Shown: one piece after another, positions 34,685-46,595 of the stretch
Numbering within the stretch: position 1 is the first letter of the stretch
Layout of the letters: every line of letters begins with the position of its first letter
Assembly (NCBI GenBank): GCA_023548195.1
Contig: JAJHZJ010000014.1
Coordinates: 17,743,718-17,807,717 of the forward strand
DNA from: Bettongia penicillata ogilbyi
Taxonomy: Eukaryota; Chordata; Mammalia; Diprotodontia; Potoroidae
Reading direction: 5' to 3'
Length of the DNA: 64,000 nucleotides
Position numbers and translations under genes: made by a program
Notes under the pieces: model-generated
The model's input: the letters and a program-made list of their open reading frames with translations, nothing else
Databases searched by the model: none
What the model was told of the DNA's origin: nothing

Positions 34685-36222
34685 TTTTATTTATTAGTTC
34701 AATAGTTTTCTTAATTTCAATTTTATTAATCTCTCCTTTGGTTTTCAGTATTTCTAATTTGGTATTTACTTGAGGATTTTAAATTTGTTCTTTTTCTAGC
34801 TTTTTCAGGTGCACTCCTAATTCAGTGGTCTCCTCTTTCTCTATTTTATTCATGTAGGCACTCAAAGATATAAAACTTCCCCTAAGAACTGCTTTTGCAG
34901 CATCCCATAAAATTTGGTAGATTGTCTCATTTTTGTCATTCTTTTGAGTGAAGTTGTTGATTGTTTCTATGATTTATTGTTTAACCCATTCATTCTTTAG
35001 GATTAAAGTATTTAGTTTCCAATTAATTTTTGGTCTGTCTTTCCATGTCCTTTTATTACATATAATTTTTTATTGCATTATGATCTGAGAAGGAGGAGAT
35101 GTTATTTTCAAGAGATTTTTGCATCTCATTTTCCATTTGACCAACACTACTTTTTAAAGCAGTTTTCCAAGGTCTTAAGTCTTTTTTTCCATAATTCTCT
35201 TGCATCATTCTCATTTCTTTTTCTAATTTATTTCCCATCTCTCTTATATGATTTTTAAACTACTTTTTGAGTTCTTTATAGTAAATTTTTCTGGACTTTA
35301 GACTATTTTCCATTTTCTTTTGTGTGTTTGCCAATAGGTATTTTGGTATCATTGTCTTCTTCTGAGTTTGTGACTTGGTCTTCCCTGTCACCATAGTAAC
35401 TTTCTATGGTCAGATTCTTTTTGTCGTTGTTGGTTTTTACTCATCCTTTTTTTTGGTCCTTTTTCCTTTCTTTTAAATTTGATCTCTGCCCCCCGAGGGA
35501 AGAAGCTCTGTCTCAGGCTTCTTGTGCCAGTAGCCATAGACCATGGTTATTTACTTGATGCTACTATGATGTTGCTGTGAGGCCCATGGGTGACGCTCAT
35601 TCTTGATGTCATGATGTTGGGGTTGGGTAGGGATTGCTGGTGCTTCTGCAAGCCATAGGGGTCTTGCAGCTCAGCTGGTACTAAAATGGGGTCCTACTGG
35701 TGGTGCCTGGTATAGTAATGGGTTTTCTGCATTTCCTAGGGTGCTACATTGAAGCCCATGGAGGGCTGGCCAACAGAGGCTGCCTGTTTGCCTTGGGCAG
35801 TGCTGAACCATGTGAAGATCTGATCTACTTTCTTGTCACACTGGAGGCTGCCTATCTGTCTGAGATTAAACTAAAAGCACATGGTGGTTCTCAGAGCTGG
35901 AGTCTGCTAGCTCCTCTGACTATGTTAAGGCACATGGGGTGTTCTGGTGTTGTCATTTGCCTGCTCCACTACACTGGGGCTTAGGATCTGTCAGTGGTTG
36001 CTGAACTAGGATTTGCTGGGATGCTTCCTGTCCTGAATTGCAGTCCCCTTTTACATGAGTGAGATGGACGTTTCTTGCTGATCCTCCAAGTTTCTTGGGC
36101 TAAAATGTTGTTTTACCCTGTATTTTTTCTGGTTCTGCTGTTCCAGGATTTGTTTGAGAGCTCTGTTTTATCATTGTTTGGAGGTGAATACAGTGATTTA
36201 CTGTGCCATAAGGGCTCTCAGA
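34685..36222 (-). mobile_element. L1 E, 5' portion
   Basis: Resumes L1 E after L1 F. On the minus strand from 36222: 5' UTR (36222-35400), N-terminal part of ORF1 (35395-35092), then a jump near 35091 into the endonuclease-RT linker of ORF2 (35090-34685), which continues at 29454. The rest of ORF1, the inter-ORF region and the endonuclease are deleted. Confidence 0.75.
35092..35395 (-). pseudogene. ORF1 N-terminal fragment of L1 E
   Basis: The minus strand encodes coiled-coil sequence (GNKLEKEMRMMQENYGKK, then SVGQMENEMQK), matching the first part of the coiled coil in the intact ORF1. It ends at an internal deletion into ORF2. Confidence 0.7.
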
Positions 36223-36409
36223 AGCCCCAGGTAAATTCTGATGATGAAGGACAGAAGGATGGAAATAGACAGGATTGTAACATGTTTGTGATCAGTTGTC
36301 CAACTCCCTTACTGTGTCTATGTTTAGAGCTCCTAAATTGTTGCTGCCACCAAATATGTGTGCTCCACATAGCCTAGCATCACAATGTCACAAACACCTG
36401 CTGGCCTCT

Positions 36410-36632
36410 TAAGTTTTCTTTCACTAGTTTTAGTTGTGTCTAATACTTCATGACCCATTTGGGGTTTTCTTGACAAAGAATCTGAAGTGGTTTGCCATTT
36501 TCTTATCCAGCTCATTTTACAACTGAGGCAAACTTATTCAGGGTGACATAGATAATGAATGTTTGAGGCCAGATTTGAGTTTAGGAAGATGAATAATCTT
36601 GACTCTAGTTCTGTGCTATCTAGCTTACATGG
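36410..36632 (-). mobile_element. tRNA-derived SINE with RTE-type tail
   Basis: On the minus strand it has, in order, a diverged tRNA-like head, the 'aactcaaatctggcctcaaacat' block, a CORE-like middle ('tttgcctcagttgtaaaatgag') and a tail 'ggcaaaccacttcagattc..gtcaagaaaaccccaaatgggtcatgaag'. The tail resembles the 3' end of RTE/BovB LINEs, which would supply the machinery. Diverged, no clear TSD. Confidence 0.75.
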
Positions 36633-37377
36633 AAACTTCTACTCTGTATTCATACAGTAAAATCCAAATAAATCACTGCTCTCCTTATGTAAGTGCAAAA
36701 ATCTCATAATATTTTTGTACTTAAAACATTTTTCCCTTTCCTTTTAGGAAACAGTGACTTTCATTGTGTAATAAGGAGGTAATATATCCCAACACAATAA
36801 GAATACTTGAGACAAGTAGAAGGAAAACAATCTACCTGTGAGTTTAAAATTAAAGCAGGTATTTTTTGGTATACTACTAATATAATCTCCATAATATAAA
36901 TATCTTGGATGTAACATTTTAATTTATGTGAGTAACTTTTATAACCCTTACTTTGTACTTTTAGAATTGATATAATTGCAAAATAACTTATAGGCACCTA
37001 CTACATTGAAAGGTACTGTGAATAAAAAAATGAGTAAGACATGGTTCCTAACCTTGAACAAGAATAAGATATTGTTATATTGCACAAATAAGTTTAACAC
37101 TACATAGAGTATTAAAAATCATAGGAGAGGTACAAACTTTTAAGAGAATTCAGAGAAAGGAGGCTTAAATTTAAAGGAGGCTTAAAGTTATCAAAGAAAA
37201 TCATAGAATGATATGGAAGTGTAACTTATAGATATCCTGTCATAAGTAGATAAATAGATAGATAGATAGATGTGTGTATGTGTATTTGTAAGAGACTCAA
37301 ATAGCTTTAGAGGCTCTATTTATGTTCATTCTAGAAATTATATTCCTTTGAAACCATTTTCAAACATGCATGTTGTT
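36633..37377. other. Unique spacer
   Basis: No gene or repeat recognised apart from a GATA microsatellite at 37245-37275. Confidence 0.5.
37245..37275. repeat. (GATA)n microsatellite
   Basis: Several GATA units, then a short TGTG tract. Confidence 0.85.
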
Positions 37378-37490
37378 AGAGAGGCAATGTAGTATAGTGA
37401 AAAGAGTGCTAGTATTCCTCTTTTGAAATATATTGGCTGTGTGACCCTGGACAAGTCAACTTCTCTGTGTCCTCCAGGAAAAGAACTAAG
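37378..37490 (+). repeat. MIR-like SINE fragment
   Basis: Reads 'gaggcaatgtagtatagtga' then 'gtgtgaccctggacaagtca', the tRNA-related and core blocks of MIR/Ther1-type CORE-SINEs. Tail missing. Confidence 0.65.
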
Positions 37491-38233
37491 ATTACAAATC
37501 ATATGAAAGATACCTATATGTACTCCTTACTTTAATTAAATAACATGTCCATTCCAAGATTTAGAATTATCTGGAGTCTTTTGGCTCTGAAATTGAATAC
37601 TGGATTTAGGTTTTAATATGTATGTATGTGTTTGAGTGGTTTAAATGTTTTCATTTCTGTGTTTGAAAGTGAAATAAACTGATACAGGGAGAGGATTCTG
37701 GGAAGATGGCCGAATAGGTCAGAAAATTCCAGGTTTTCAAGATTTTCTCCCAATAACAGAGATAAAATGGTGCCTCTGGTCAGACAAATAACAGGTAAAA
37801 ATAAACAAGAGTACAGGCAAAAAAGGGGTCCTCCTGGGACAAACTGAGAAGATCAGAATAAAAATCCCAGAATGAGGTTTGGTCCCTGTGAAGAGTAAAC
37901 TCCTCCAGGTTAGGAACCACTTAAACAACAAGCAACAAACCCTGAGGAAAGACAGATTGGGAGGTCCCAGCCACAGGAGAGTTTACAGTGAGGGCAGTTG
38001 GGCATCTGAGTCAGGGAAAATCAAGGAAATGGCAGACTCGTGTTGTCTTTTGGAAAGTGGTTATGGATTAGAAGGAACCAGCACATTTCCCATGAGTGCA
38101 GAAACAGTGGGGCATGACATCCCTGGGTGCAGTCACTTACAGTAGGCTGGTGGTTCGACTTTGGCTCTGTAGTGGAGGGGAGAACTGAAGATCTGAGGTC
38201 AAAGGCACCATCTCCCATACTCTGGGACCAAAA

Positions 38234-39490
38234 AATGATCAAAGGAGAAAGAATATAACCTTAGAAAGTTACTATGAAAATAGAGAAGATGAGAGTTCAT
38301 CTTCAGAGGAGGTTATTGAAGCAAAGAAACTATTTTCTGCTCCAAAAAGTAATGTCAAATGTTCACCTGCTCCCCAAAAAATTTATAGAAGAACTTAAGA
38401 AAGAATTTACAAATCAAATGAGGGATATGGAGGAAAAACTAAAAAAAGCAGTACAAAAAAGCAAGAAAATCACGAAAAAAGTCAACCAGTTAGATAAAGA
38501 GAACCAGAATCTTAAGGAAGAAAATTGCACCTTGAAAATTAGAATTTGGCAAGGGGAAGTCAGAAAAATTATAAGAAATAAACGAATAATAAAGTTAAAT
38601 ATAAAGAATGAAAAAAGATGAGAAAGTGAAACATCTTACGAGAAAAACAATTGCTTTGTAGAAGAGATCAAGAAAAATAAACAAGAATAATTAGACTTCC
38701 TGAACACTATAATCAAAAAGAGAATCTTGATACAATAATATAAGAAATAATTAAAGAAAATTGTTCTAATGCATTAGAACAAGGGATAGGTGTGGGAAAG
38801 TAAAAACAGAAAAAAAATCCTTCCATCATGACTTGAAAGAGATCTTATGAGGAAAACTCATAAGTATATTATAGTCAAATTCTGAAACTCCCAGCTCAAG
38901 AATAAAATAGTAAGAGCAACAAGAAAAAAATACAATTTAAATATGATGGTACTACAGTTAGAATTACACAGAATCTAGCTGTTGAATCACTAAGGGACCA
39001 TAGCTATTCAACCACTGTATTGTGTGTGTGTTCATTCTTCATTGTTGAAGAAGATCATGCCATTAGAGAAATAATGACATGATTTGCACTTGACTTTGTT
39101 TTAGTGAGGGAGGGCTGTGCAGGTCACCAGCCTCACCTCTCCTCCCGCCATCTGAATTCAGTGACCAGATATATTCATCAGGATCACTAGAGATAACCCA
39201 GGATGAGGCAGTTGGGGTTGTGACTTGCCCAAGGTCACACAGCTAGTGAGTGTCAAGTGTATGAGGTGAGATTTGAACACAGGTCCTCCTGACTCCTGCA
39301 CTGGTGCTCTATCCACTGCACCACTTAGCTGCCCCAAAACACTATATATTGAAGAGCAAAAGAACTAAAATATCGTATGCAGCAAAGTTAAGTATAACCC
39401 TGAATGGAAAAAAAATGGACATTTGATCAACTTTCAGACTTTCAGGACTGTTAAAAAAATTAACTTAATAGATTCAACATACAAGAGCCA
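38234..39490 (+). pseudogene. ORF1 relic of element G
   Basis: The best frame (38274-38621) encodes a coiled coil (EELKKEFTNQMRDMEEKLKK, then VNQLDKENQNLKEEN) similar in layout to the intact ORF1 but clearly diverged. RRM-like and C-terminal blocks follow in other frames (about 38660-39000), and the last part (about 39348-39480, 'aaagttaagtataaccctgaa') lies beyond the inserted SINE. Several stops and indels. Confidence 0.75.
39021..39337 (-). mobile_element. tRNA-derived SINE inside ORF1 of element G
   Basis: The minus strand starts with the head 'ggggcagctaagtggtgcag' and continues through 'tcaggaggacctgtgttcaaat', the core-like 'cacacagctag' region (antisense) and a long body ending 'aacaatgaagaatgaac'. 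Flanks accactgtat (39011-39020) and aacactatat (39338-39347) match at 8 of 10 and interrupt ORF1 in register, so it is a later insertion. A diverged head-to-tail complete copy. Confidence 0.85.
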
Positions 39491-39802
39491 AGAGAAACAT
39501 AAGGTCCATACCAAAGACTGATTACAAGGGATGCAATTAAGGACAGATCATTTGCCTTCTATGCATGCAAAATGTAATATGTATGTCTAAGATAGTCATT
39601 CACAATTGAGTAGTTTATATGAAAGATTGACTATGATATGACTTTAAAATGTAAAACTGTTTAGCAATACCTAAAAAGAGTAATTATTTTATATAAATGA
39701 TGTGCAGGAGGAAGAATCAATATAGAGGAATTAGATGGGGGAGGAGGCCTGGTAGTTCTGGTAACCAACTTTCATTGGGAATGGTTTTAAGAGGGAACAA
39801 TA

Positions 39803-39915
39803 CATACATACATATATACATATATATATACATATGTATATATGTATATATGTATATATATATAGATGTGTGTGTATGTATATATATATGCTTATATATA
39901 CATATGTATATGAGT
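39803..39915. repeat. (TA)n/(CATA)n microsatellite in element G
   Basis: Imperfect ATAC/ATATAC/TGTATA repeats inside the 3' region of element G. Confidence 0.9.
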
Positions 39916-40214
39916 GTAAAAGTCTTCTAAATTTAGAAGAAATAAAATGGTAAGGGGATAAGGAGGGGGAAGAGGATAAGGGAGGGATCTTTAGAGGAGA
40001 GGGTGAGAGAACTGGTTAAACGGGATTATGAAAGGGTGTTGAGATTTATGAGAATAGGAGGATAGGGGAGGGATCCTTGGAGGAGAGGTAGGCTAAGTAA
40101 TAGCAAGGCAACATAGAGGGTAGAAGTAAAGTAGAGGAGTCAGGAGGGATAAGAAATAAAAGCTATGCATAGATATAAAAACAAAGTTCAGGAGTAGAAT
40201 TTGCTAGGGAAAGT

Positions 40215-40275
40215 ATATGTCTATAGATGTATGTATGTATATATGCAAATGTATATGTGTATATATATATGTATA

Positions 40276-40333
<58 letters not shown>

Positions 40334-40345
40334 TATATATATATT
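40215..40345. repeat. (TA)n-(CA)n microsatellite in element G
   Basis: Mixed TATG, a long pure TA run (about 40277-40319), then CACA and TATA. The poly-YI open frames on both strands are repeat-coded. Confidence 0.95.
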
Positions 40346-41384
40346 TAAATTCACCTGGACTTTATTGTAGCCTTTGGGAGAGGAGAAATGGGGAGGGAAG
40401 ACCAAAGTAAAAAGTACACAACTAAGAACAAAAGAAAACAAGAGAAAAAGGAAACAAAGAAAAGATGTTCAGCTCTCAACACAACATATAATATTTATCT
40501 ATCATGCAGACTTTCTTGAAGTGAAAATTTATTGTTTTATATTTTGAATCTTCTCATGTTCTACTGTGCACAATATGCTTTTTTCCTTTTCTTTGTATTT
40601 GTTTCAATATTTAAGTTAATGATATATTTCTTTTTCTTTTCTCTATTCTGTACTTGAATTCTGATGTTTAAATGCAAAAATTTAAAAAGAGAAACAAACT
40701 GATGCAGATAAAAGCAGAATTTTTAGAGTTTTTTCTTCTTTATAGAGTCCACTTGGATCTGAACATCCTTTGTAGATTTGGATAATTTTCTGTTTTATTG
40801 GTGGTATCAGGGATTGCAAAAGACTTTCTGGAAGTTAGGCTTTAAGGTATTTAAGGTACCCTTTTATTTGTAGGAACTCAATAGGCATAGACTATTGTAT
40901 GAATGAGGCTATTAGCCAGGTAAACATAGGATAAGTTTAAGTGTAGAGAGTAATTTAGATACAATGCAGAGTTATATGTGACAGGAAAAAAATTTTGGGA
41001 AATCATGATCATGATAAATTGATATTTGAATAATGCTTTCAAATTTCAAATTAAAAATTATTAAAATCTAAAATTTAAAAAATTACATTATTTGTCTCAT
41101 CTAGTACCCAACTGACTAAAAGAAATGAAAGAGGTAGAAGATAATAAGGAGGCTTTGAGTGCAAGATTTAGTGAATGATGTCACTGACAAAATTAATGAA
41201 GTTGGGAAAATAATAGTACTTAACAATCACTGAAATACCTTTTCAGCCTAAATGTACTGAATTATTTTTATAATTGACCAGAGTGAAGCAGCGCTTCTTA
41301 GAAAGAAGGAATAAATCAAGCAGCTCTAAGACATATGTAACAAATTATAGAAAACAAATACCTAGGTAAAAAAATACATGTAGT

Positions 41385-41530
41385 CAGAATGGTGTAGTAA
41401 GTGCCTTTCTTCAGCAATACAATTTTTGAGTCAGAATACCTGGATTCTAACTCTGCCACATATGTCATGTGAAGAAGTCGGATTACTTGTCCTCTGATTT
41501 ATCTTCTAGCTCTAAATTTTTTCATCTCAA
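41385..41530 (+). repeat. MIR/Ther1-like SINE relic
   Basis: Contains 'gagtcagaatacctggattctaactctgccac', cut here to its key blocks: 'gagtcagaatacctggat' and 'ctaactctgccac', the MIR tRNA-related part, followed by a diverged core. Confidence 0.6.
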
Positions 41531-42734
41531 GAATACTTAAAGTGGGCTGTGTATGAGAAATGGTTAGAGGGTAGTGTGGAGAATGGATTTCTTGATTTTT
41601 CTTTTTCAATAAATCACTGACATGCATGAACATCCCTAGGGAATATGTGCAAATACCAGCTATTTAATGTGTTTGCCCTGCACTGTTCTCCTCCTTAAAC
41701 TAGAAGTGAGAAGCAGTATCAAAACCCTAGCAAAGGCTCGAAAGGAAGAACATAAAAGCTGAAAGTTCTAATCAAAACTCTAATCAGAAAGATGACAAAT
41801 GGTAGCGATTATTAAATTTTCTTTGCTTCCTTGATGAATTTAATAAAGAACTAATCAAAGATCATTAGAAGGCTTTTGTGCTTGGCTTGCATTGTAACTG
41901 GATTGCAATCTAAATTTGTGTTTTAGTGATTTTCCAGGGTTGAATTGGATAAGTAAATATATATATGTATATATATTAATATATGTGTATAACTATAGAT
42001 AGGCACTTTTTTAGTATTCTTACCCAACCATGAATACAAATCCATGAAAATGTATTAGGCATTTATTGTGATCATGTGCTCTGCCAAGTAAAAATATAGA
42101 GGATTTTGATTCTGATCTTTAGTAATTAGAATTTTAAAAATTTGTATCAGTGTGTTGCTCAAAAATTTTTCTAATGATCTTTGATTAGTTCTTTTCTTAA
42201 ATTAACAAGAAAATAAAAAAGATATCACTTAATTTCCAGGGCATAAAAATATGTAAATAACTCTGTAACTACTAGAGCCACTAGAAATTTATAGAAAACT
42301 GTAGCAATGTCTGAAGAGGTTTCTTATGCCTCCCCCAGTTCTAAAGATTCCTTGTTTTCAAATGATCTCCCCAGATCCTCTCACTCACATTTTTAGTGCT
42401 TCTATAAGTGAATCCCACAGATATAGGATCTCATGAGCGAAATCAGCCTCTTTTTTTTGACATGATGCTGATTTCCTCAACTCACTACTAGTACTGGGTC
42501 TTTAATATCCATTTTTTCTCATGTTACGTAATATATTAGAAGATTCAATTTCTTTTAATAGAAAAAAAATCTAATGCCTAATGAGTCTATCCATTTCTAA
42601 AACATGATTTCCTTTCTGGTATTAGGACAGGTGAGTTTGGACTACACTAGTGGGCAGTCAGGGTGTACTTAGTGACCCATGACACTTTGTATACTTTTCT
42701 AGAGCAGGGCAGGGAGGAACAGGGTAATACATTC

Positions 42735-42870
42735 TCCAACAAATTTTGTGTAACACACTGCTAGGTGCTGGAGATACAAAGACCAACCCTGCAACCTCCC
42801 CTCCCCCATAAAGAAAACAAAAACGGTCCTTGTATAAAGGAGCTTCTATTTTTCTAGAAGGATAAATTTC
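42735..42870 (+). repeat. L2/CR1-type relic
   Basis: Reads 'cactgctaggtgctggagat' and then 'acaaagacca...ggagcttctattt', a block typical of the 3' part of L2-type LINEs in mammals. Diverged. Confidence 0.55.
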
Positions 42871-44169
42871 CTTCAGTTAATCAAAACAAAGTATAGGCAA
42901 AGTAAAATTAAGTAATTTATTTAAGAGGGATAGTATGCTAATAAAAATAAGTGGAGGGAGCAGAATGGTCAGACATGTGGATAGTGTCACTTTATTAACC
43001 ATGCTTTGGAGGAAGCTAATATTGCTTCATGATTTGCTATCCTGGATTCCCATTTCCAAATGATTTTTATAAAACAGTTGTAAAGGATTTAGTGTAAACT
43101 ATAACTAATACTATCCTATGTTTTAATGTTTATTATCTTTTGCCTTAAAGTGGGTAGCTAAAGTTTTCAACCACATTAAATTCATATTTTTGCTGTACAG
43201 AAGCAGAGGGTGATGGAACATAGAAACATGCTATGGAATACCTCTATAAGCTAACAACACAATAGAATAAGAAATAGTATCCTGGGACATTGAAATGAAA
43301 ATGGCGGGAGTAACCCCAAACCTGAGCCTTGGTGCTATGCCTTTGTTTACTTCAGTATTTGATGTTATGTTTTAGTTTCATGGAGTTAATTCTAAAGACT
43401 GGAGATTGATCAGACTTTCCCATTCATTCTCTCATATTTATATATACATTTCTCCAAATGGACAATAATGTGACAAATTCACCAGTAAAAAGTAAAAGCA
43501 AAACCCAACACATGGTTTGTATTAATTCCAGTGGGGTTTACTGAAATATATAAATGAGATTCAGGTAGATTTTGCATGACTAGAGAGTGAAGGAAATGAA
43601 AAAGCTGGCAGGGCCCCCTCAGGTGTTTCAGAAAACTTGGACATATCTGTGATAGTACAAGTGTCAGTATGTGTGAGCATACTAGAGTGAGTCTTTGTCA
43701 TGTTTCATTAAATCCAGTATAGCTCTATCTGCTCTATTCCACTTTCTCCTTTCCACCGAACACAACTTCTTACTCATGGGTCTTTCTACTGGGCAACAGA
43801 AAACTTTTCATTATCACACGGTATTAATTTTGAGTCATCATGGCTGAAATTGGCTTCCAAAGGCCCACATGTATTGGGATTTGGCAGAGGATATTGTGAA
43901 TACTCTGTATGACCCAAAAGGAAAGGCAAAGCTAAGACTGCCCCAAGGACTGTGTCTTCACTGGTCAGTCTTTCTCTATCACTCTCAGTAATTATGAAGA
44001 GCCAGTCCAGCTGATCAAGTATGATTCCTAAATCATTGTGGCAGCACAGTCTTCCTCACAGTGCATGGTATTTCTGTTTTGCCTCTCTCATTTAAAAAAA
44101 AATTGGAACTTCTTTTGCCACTTCCCCCCAAAAGGGAGGGGGAATAACATATCTTTGTAACTTTGTAAA

Positions 44170-44425
44170 ATATTAATTTGTGGGCAGTGAGGTAGCATGA
44201 GTGTTGGACCTGAAGTGAGGAAGACATCTTCAGTTCAAATCTGGCCTCAGACACTTATTAGATATATGCTCCTGGGCAAGTCACTTAACCCTGTTTGCCT
44301 CCGTTTCTCATGTATAAAATGAACAGAAGAAGAAAATGGCAAACCCCTCAAGTAACTTTGCCAAGAAAACCCAAATTAATTTTGTAAAGAGTTGGATACA
44401 ATTGAACTAGTGAACAAAAAACCCA
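44170..44425 (+). mobile_element. tRNA-derived SINE with RTE-type tail
   Basis: Head 'gggcagtgaggtagcatgag', then 'ttcaaatctggcctcagaca', 'gcaagtcacttaaccctg', 'tgcctccgtttctcatgtat', and an RTE-type tail 'ggcaaacccctcaagtaact...aagagttggatac'. The order head-core-tail is complete, with moderate divergence. Confidence 0.85.
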
Positions 44426-44739
44426 ACAAAAATGTACATTAATGTAATAAAAAATTAAGAGCACGAAATAGATAATGCAAATTATATTGCTATTGAGTGA
44501 GAATTGAGAATTGAGAATTTTATCTAGAAGCTTATTGCAAATTTAAATTAATTGTCATAACATGGAGACCAAAAGAGCCAAGAGGGCCTCTGGGGCAGCA
44601 AATATCTTACTTAGTTGCTGAATAGAGATGTAACGTCAATGTTAATGTAATGTGTAGTTACAACCTACAAAGAAGGATATTGGATGATGGTGGGAAATAT
44701 CTTATAGAAATGGCTTAAAAGAAATTGGACTATATAACT

Positions 44740-44812
44740 GTATGTATGTACGCATGTATTTATGCATGCATGTATGTATATATGCATGTATGTATGTATG
44801 TATATCCAACTA
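44740..44812. repeat. (TATG)n microsatellite
   Basis: TATG/CATG repeats, imperfect. Confidence 0.9.
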
Positions 44813-45137
44813 AATAAATTCATCCCTGAAGTGGAAGGAGAACTACAAAAACAAGAAAAGTGGAAAATATTAAATAGTTTAATAAGCTTTTTTTTTATAT
44901 GAACGATAGAATCATATTAGGACCAGGTGTGCTTACAGAAGAGGTACAAATGGCACTAAGAAGAAGAAAGATGGAAAAACAACCAGATTATATTCTAGTG
45001 TATATAGTGTATATAGAGAATTTCTATGCTCAAAACTATACAATTGCGAGGATCTTATAAAACCTCTACAGGAAGTGAAGAGACATGATTAAAGCCCCAC
45101 TTCTTCCTAAGCTCTCTCAGCATTGTTTGCTCACCGA

Positions 45138-45141
<4 letters not shown>

Positions 45142-45188
<47 letters not shown>
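45142..45188. repeat. (AC)n microsatellite
   Basis: About 47 bases of uninterrupted AC. Confidence 0.95.
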
Positions 45189-45189
<1 letters not shown>

Positions 45190-45227
45190 TCAGGTCAAGG
45201 GTTTTCAAGAAAGGACATGTCATTTAA

Positions 45228-45325
45228 ACATGTTTGCCTCAGTTTCTGCTAATGCAAAATGATCCTGAGAAAAAAATGGCCAACCATTCCTGTATGTTTG
45301 CCAAGAAAACTCCAAAGGCACCAAC
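45228..45325 (+). repeat. SINE 3' part (RTE-type tail)
   Basis: Starts at the 'gtttgcctcagtttctg' block and runs through 'atggccaaccattcctgtat' to 'gccaagaaaactccaaa', the 3' half of the SINE at 44170. The 5' half is missing. Confidence 0.7.
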
Positions 45326-45929
45326 TGTTAAAACTGTATTCTCTAAGAGTTTTAGAAGTAACTCTGATGAAGATGTTTTTTCTCCAGTTTCTGAGAAGTC
45401 TAGGTCCTAAGTCCACAACAGTACATTTAACAAATCAGCAAAAATTAACTGTTAATTCTTAGCCAGAAACATTTACTAAATAGAAGGCAATAAAAGAATA
45501 ATAGGAATAACATAAAGCACCATAAATTAAATACATTCTTATACCCATATTTATAGTAACCCAGGGACAGGTAGGAAACAAGCTTACCAAATCATAAGCA
45601 GGGAGATATTCACAATTAATACATTCCTGGTCTTCAGGCCTTGATGTACTTTATTTTCCCTAGTAACAATCTGAACAGCAGTTTACTGTTGGAGAAGAAC
45701 CTCACCTCCATTGACTTCACTCAAGTTGCAATTCTTTGAGGTTCTTCTACTATCAAAAATCCTTCTAATCCCTCTATGAGTTCCAAGATAAACTATTGTG
45801 CCGAAGTAGTATCTCTTTAGTGAGATACCATTACTATCTCATGGGGATAAAACAAAATCGACATTTATGCCATCTAGATAACTATGTTACCTCTAACATC
45901 TGTCCTATGTCACCAACAGTTCTAAGGAT
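45326..45929. other. Unique spacer
   Basis: About 600 bases with no recognised content; the left part of the open frame 45796-46023 extends here without family features. Confidence 0.45.
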
Positions 45930-46185
45930 CACATATTCTCTAATATTCCCATTAAAAAGACATTATAAATCTTTTAGTTCCAAATTCTTTAATAGTCTAT
46001 TAGGTTCTATAGTTTCTTTTTAATTTATCTTTGTTAGATTTGTCCAGCTCTGAATGTGTAACATTAAAATATCCTACAATTCTTTTATTACTCTATATAT
46101 TTTGCAATACTGTTAACATTTCCCATATGAATTTGGATGCTTTGCCACATATGCTTTATACATATACATTCAATATTGATGTTAG
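45930..46185 (-). mobile_element. Old L1 endonuclease fragment
   Basis: Antisense of the L1 endonuclease: 'agatttgtccagctctgaat', 'ttaaaatatcctacaatt' and 'gaatttggatgctttgccac' occur in the same order as in the clear copies at 47560-47690 and 58850-58990. Highly diverged. Confidence 0.6.
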
Positions 46186-46595
46186 TTTGAAAAACAAGAT
46201 GAATTATAAAAATCTGGTAAGAATTATATTAAAAGACATAAAGAGAAGTGAACAGATCCAGGAGAACATTGTACATAGTAACAGAAATATTGTAACAGTG
46301 ATCAACTGTGAAAGACTTTGCTACTTTGAACAACACAATGATGCAAGATAATTCCAAAGGACTTATGATAAAAAATGCTGTGTACCTCTAGAGAGAGACC
46401 TGAGGAAATCTGAGTTTAGATGGAAACACAGCATTTTTCTCTTCATTTTTTTTGTGACATGACTAATGTGGAAATATGTTTTACATGATTTCACATGAAT
46501 AATGGCTATTACATTGCTTACTTTCTCAATAGATGAGGAAGGGGTAGACAGGGAGGAGAGAATTTGGAACTCACAATTAAAATATAAATAATGTT
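46186..46595 (+). mobile_element. Old L1 3' end
   Basis: Plus-strand L1 3' UTR: 'agaagtgaacagatccagga', 'attccaaaggacttatgat', 'gagaatttggaactcacaat', then an A-rich end. It directly follows the antisense endonuclease piece. Confidence 0.7.

Larger units (their letters stand above)
37688..40690 (+). mobile_element. Older ORF1-only L1-type element G
   Basis: A 3,003-bp element with a 5' end 'ggattctgggaagatggccg', a ~550-bp 5' UTR unlike that of copies A/X/I/J/L, an ORF1 relic (38234-39490) interrupted by a SINE, and a ~1.2-kb purine-rich 3' region holding two TA/CATA microsatellites. There is no ORF2. Flanks gaaataaactgatacag (37671-37687) and gaaacaaactgatgcag (40691-40707) match at 15 of 17 bases, an aged target-site duplication. 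So it inserted as an ORF1-only unit, like HAL1, but from a different and older lineage. Confidence 0.75.
40708..44169. other. Longest mostly unique stretch
   Basis: About 3.5 kb with no exon or open frame I recognise. It contains a MIR-like relic (41385-41530), a small TA-rich tract (41955-41992) and an L2-type relic (42735-42870), listed separately or noted here. The presence of ancient repeats but no recent L1 suggests older, stable sequence. Confidence 0.55.

Noticed and set aside
35700..36377. Open frames of 94 and 100 codons on the plus strand
   Set aside because: Antisense to the 5' UTR of L1 E and flank; no family resemblance and no matching frame in sister copies.
39300..39337. tRNA gene-like A-box sequence
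   Set aside because: It is the head of a tRNA-derived SINE in continuous SINE sequence, not a tRNA gene.
39697..40441. Tyr/Ile/His-rich frames on both strands (also 6046-6240, 15677-16037, 52765-53076)
   Set aside because: Translations of TA/CA microsatellites.
44033..44254. 73-codon minus-strand frame
   Set aside because: Covers the head of a SINE; no protein features.
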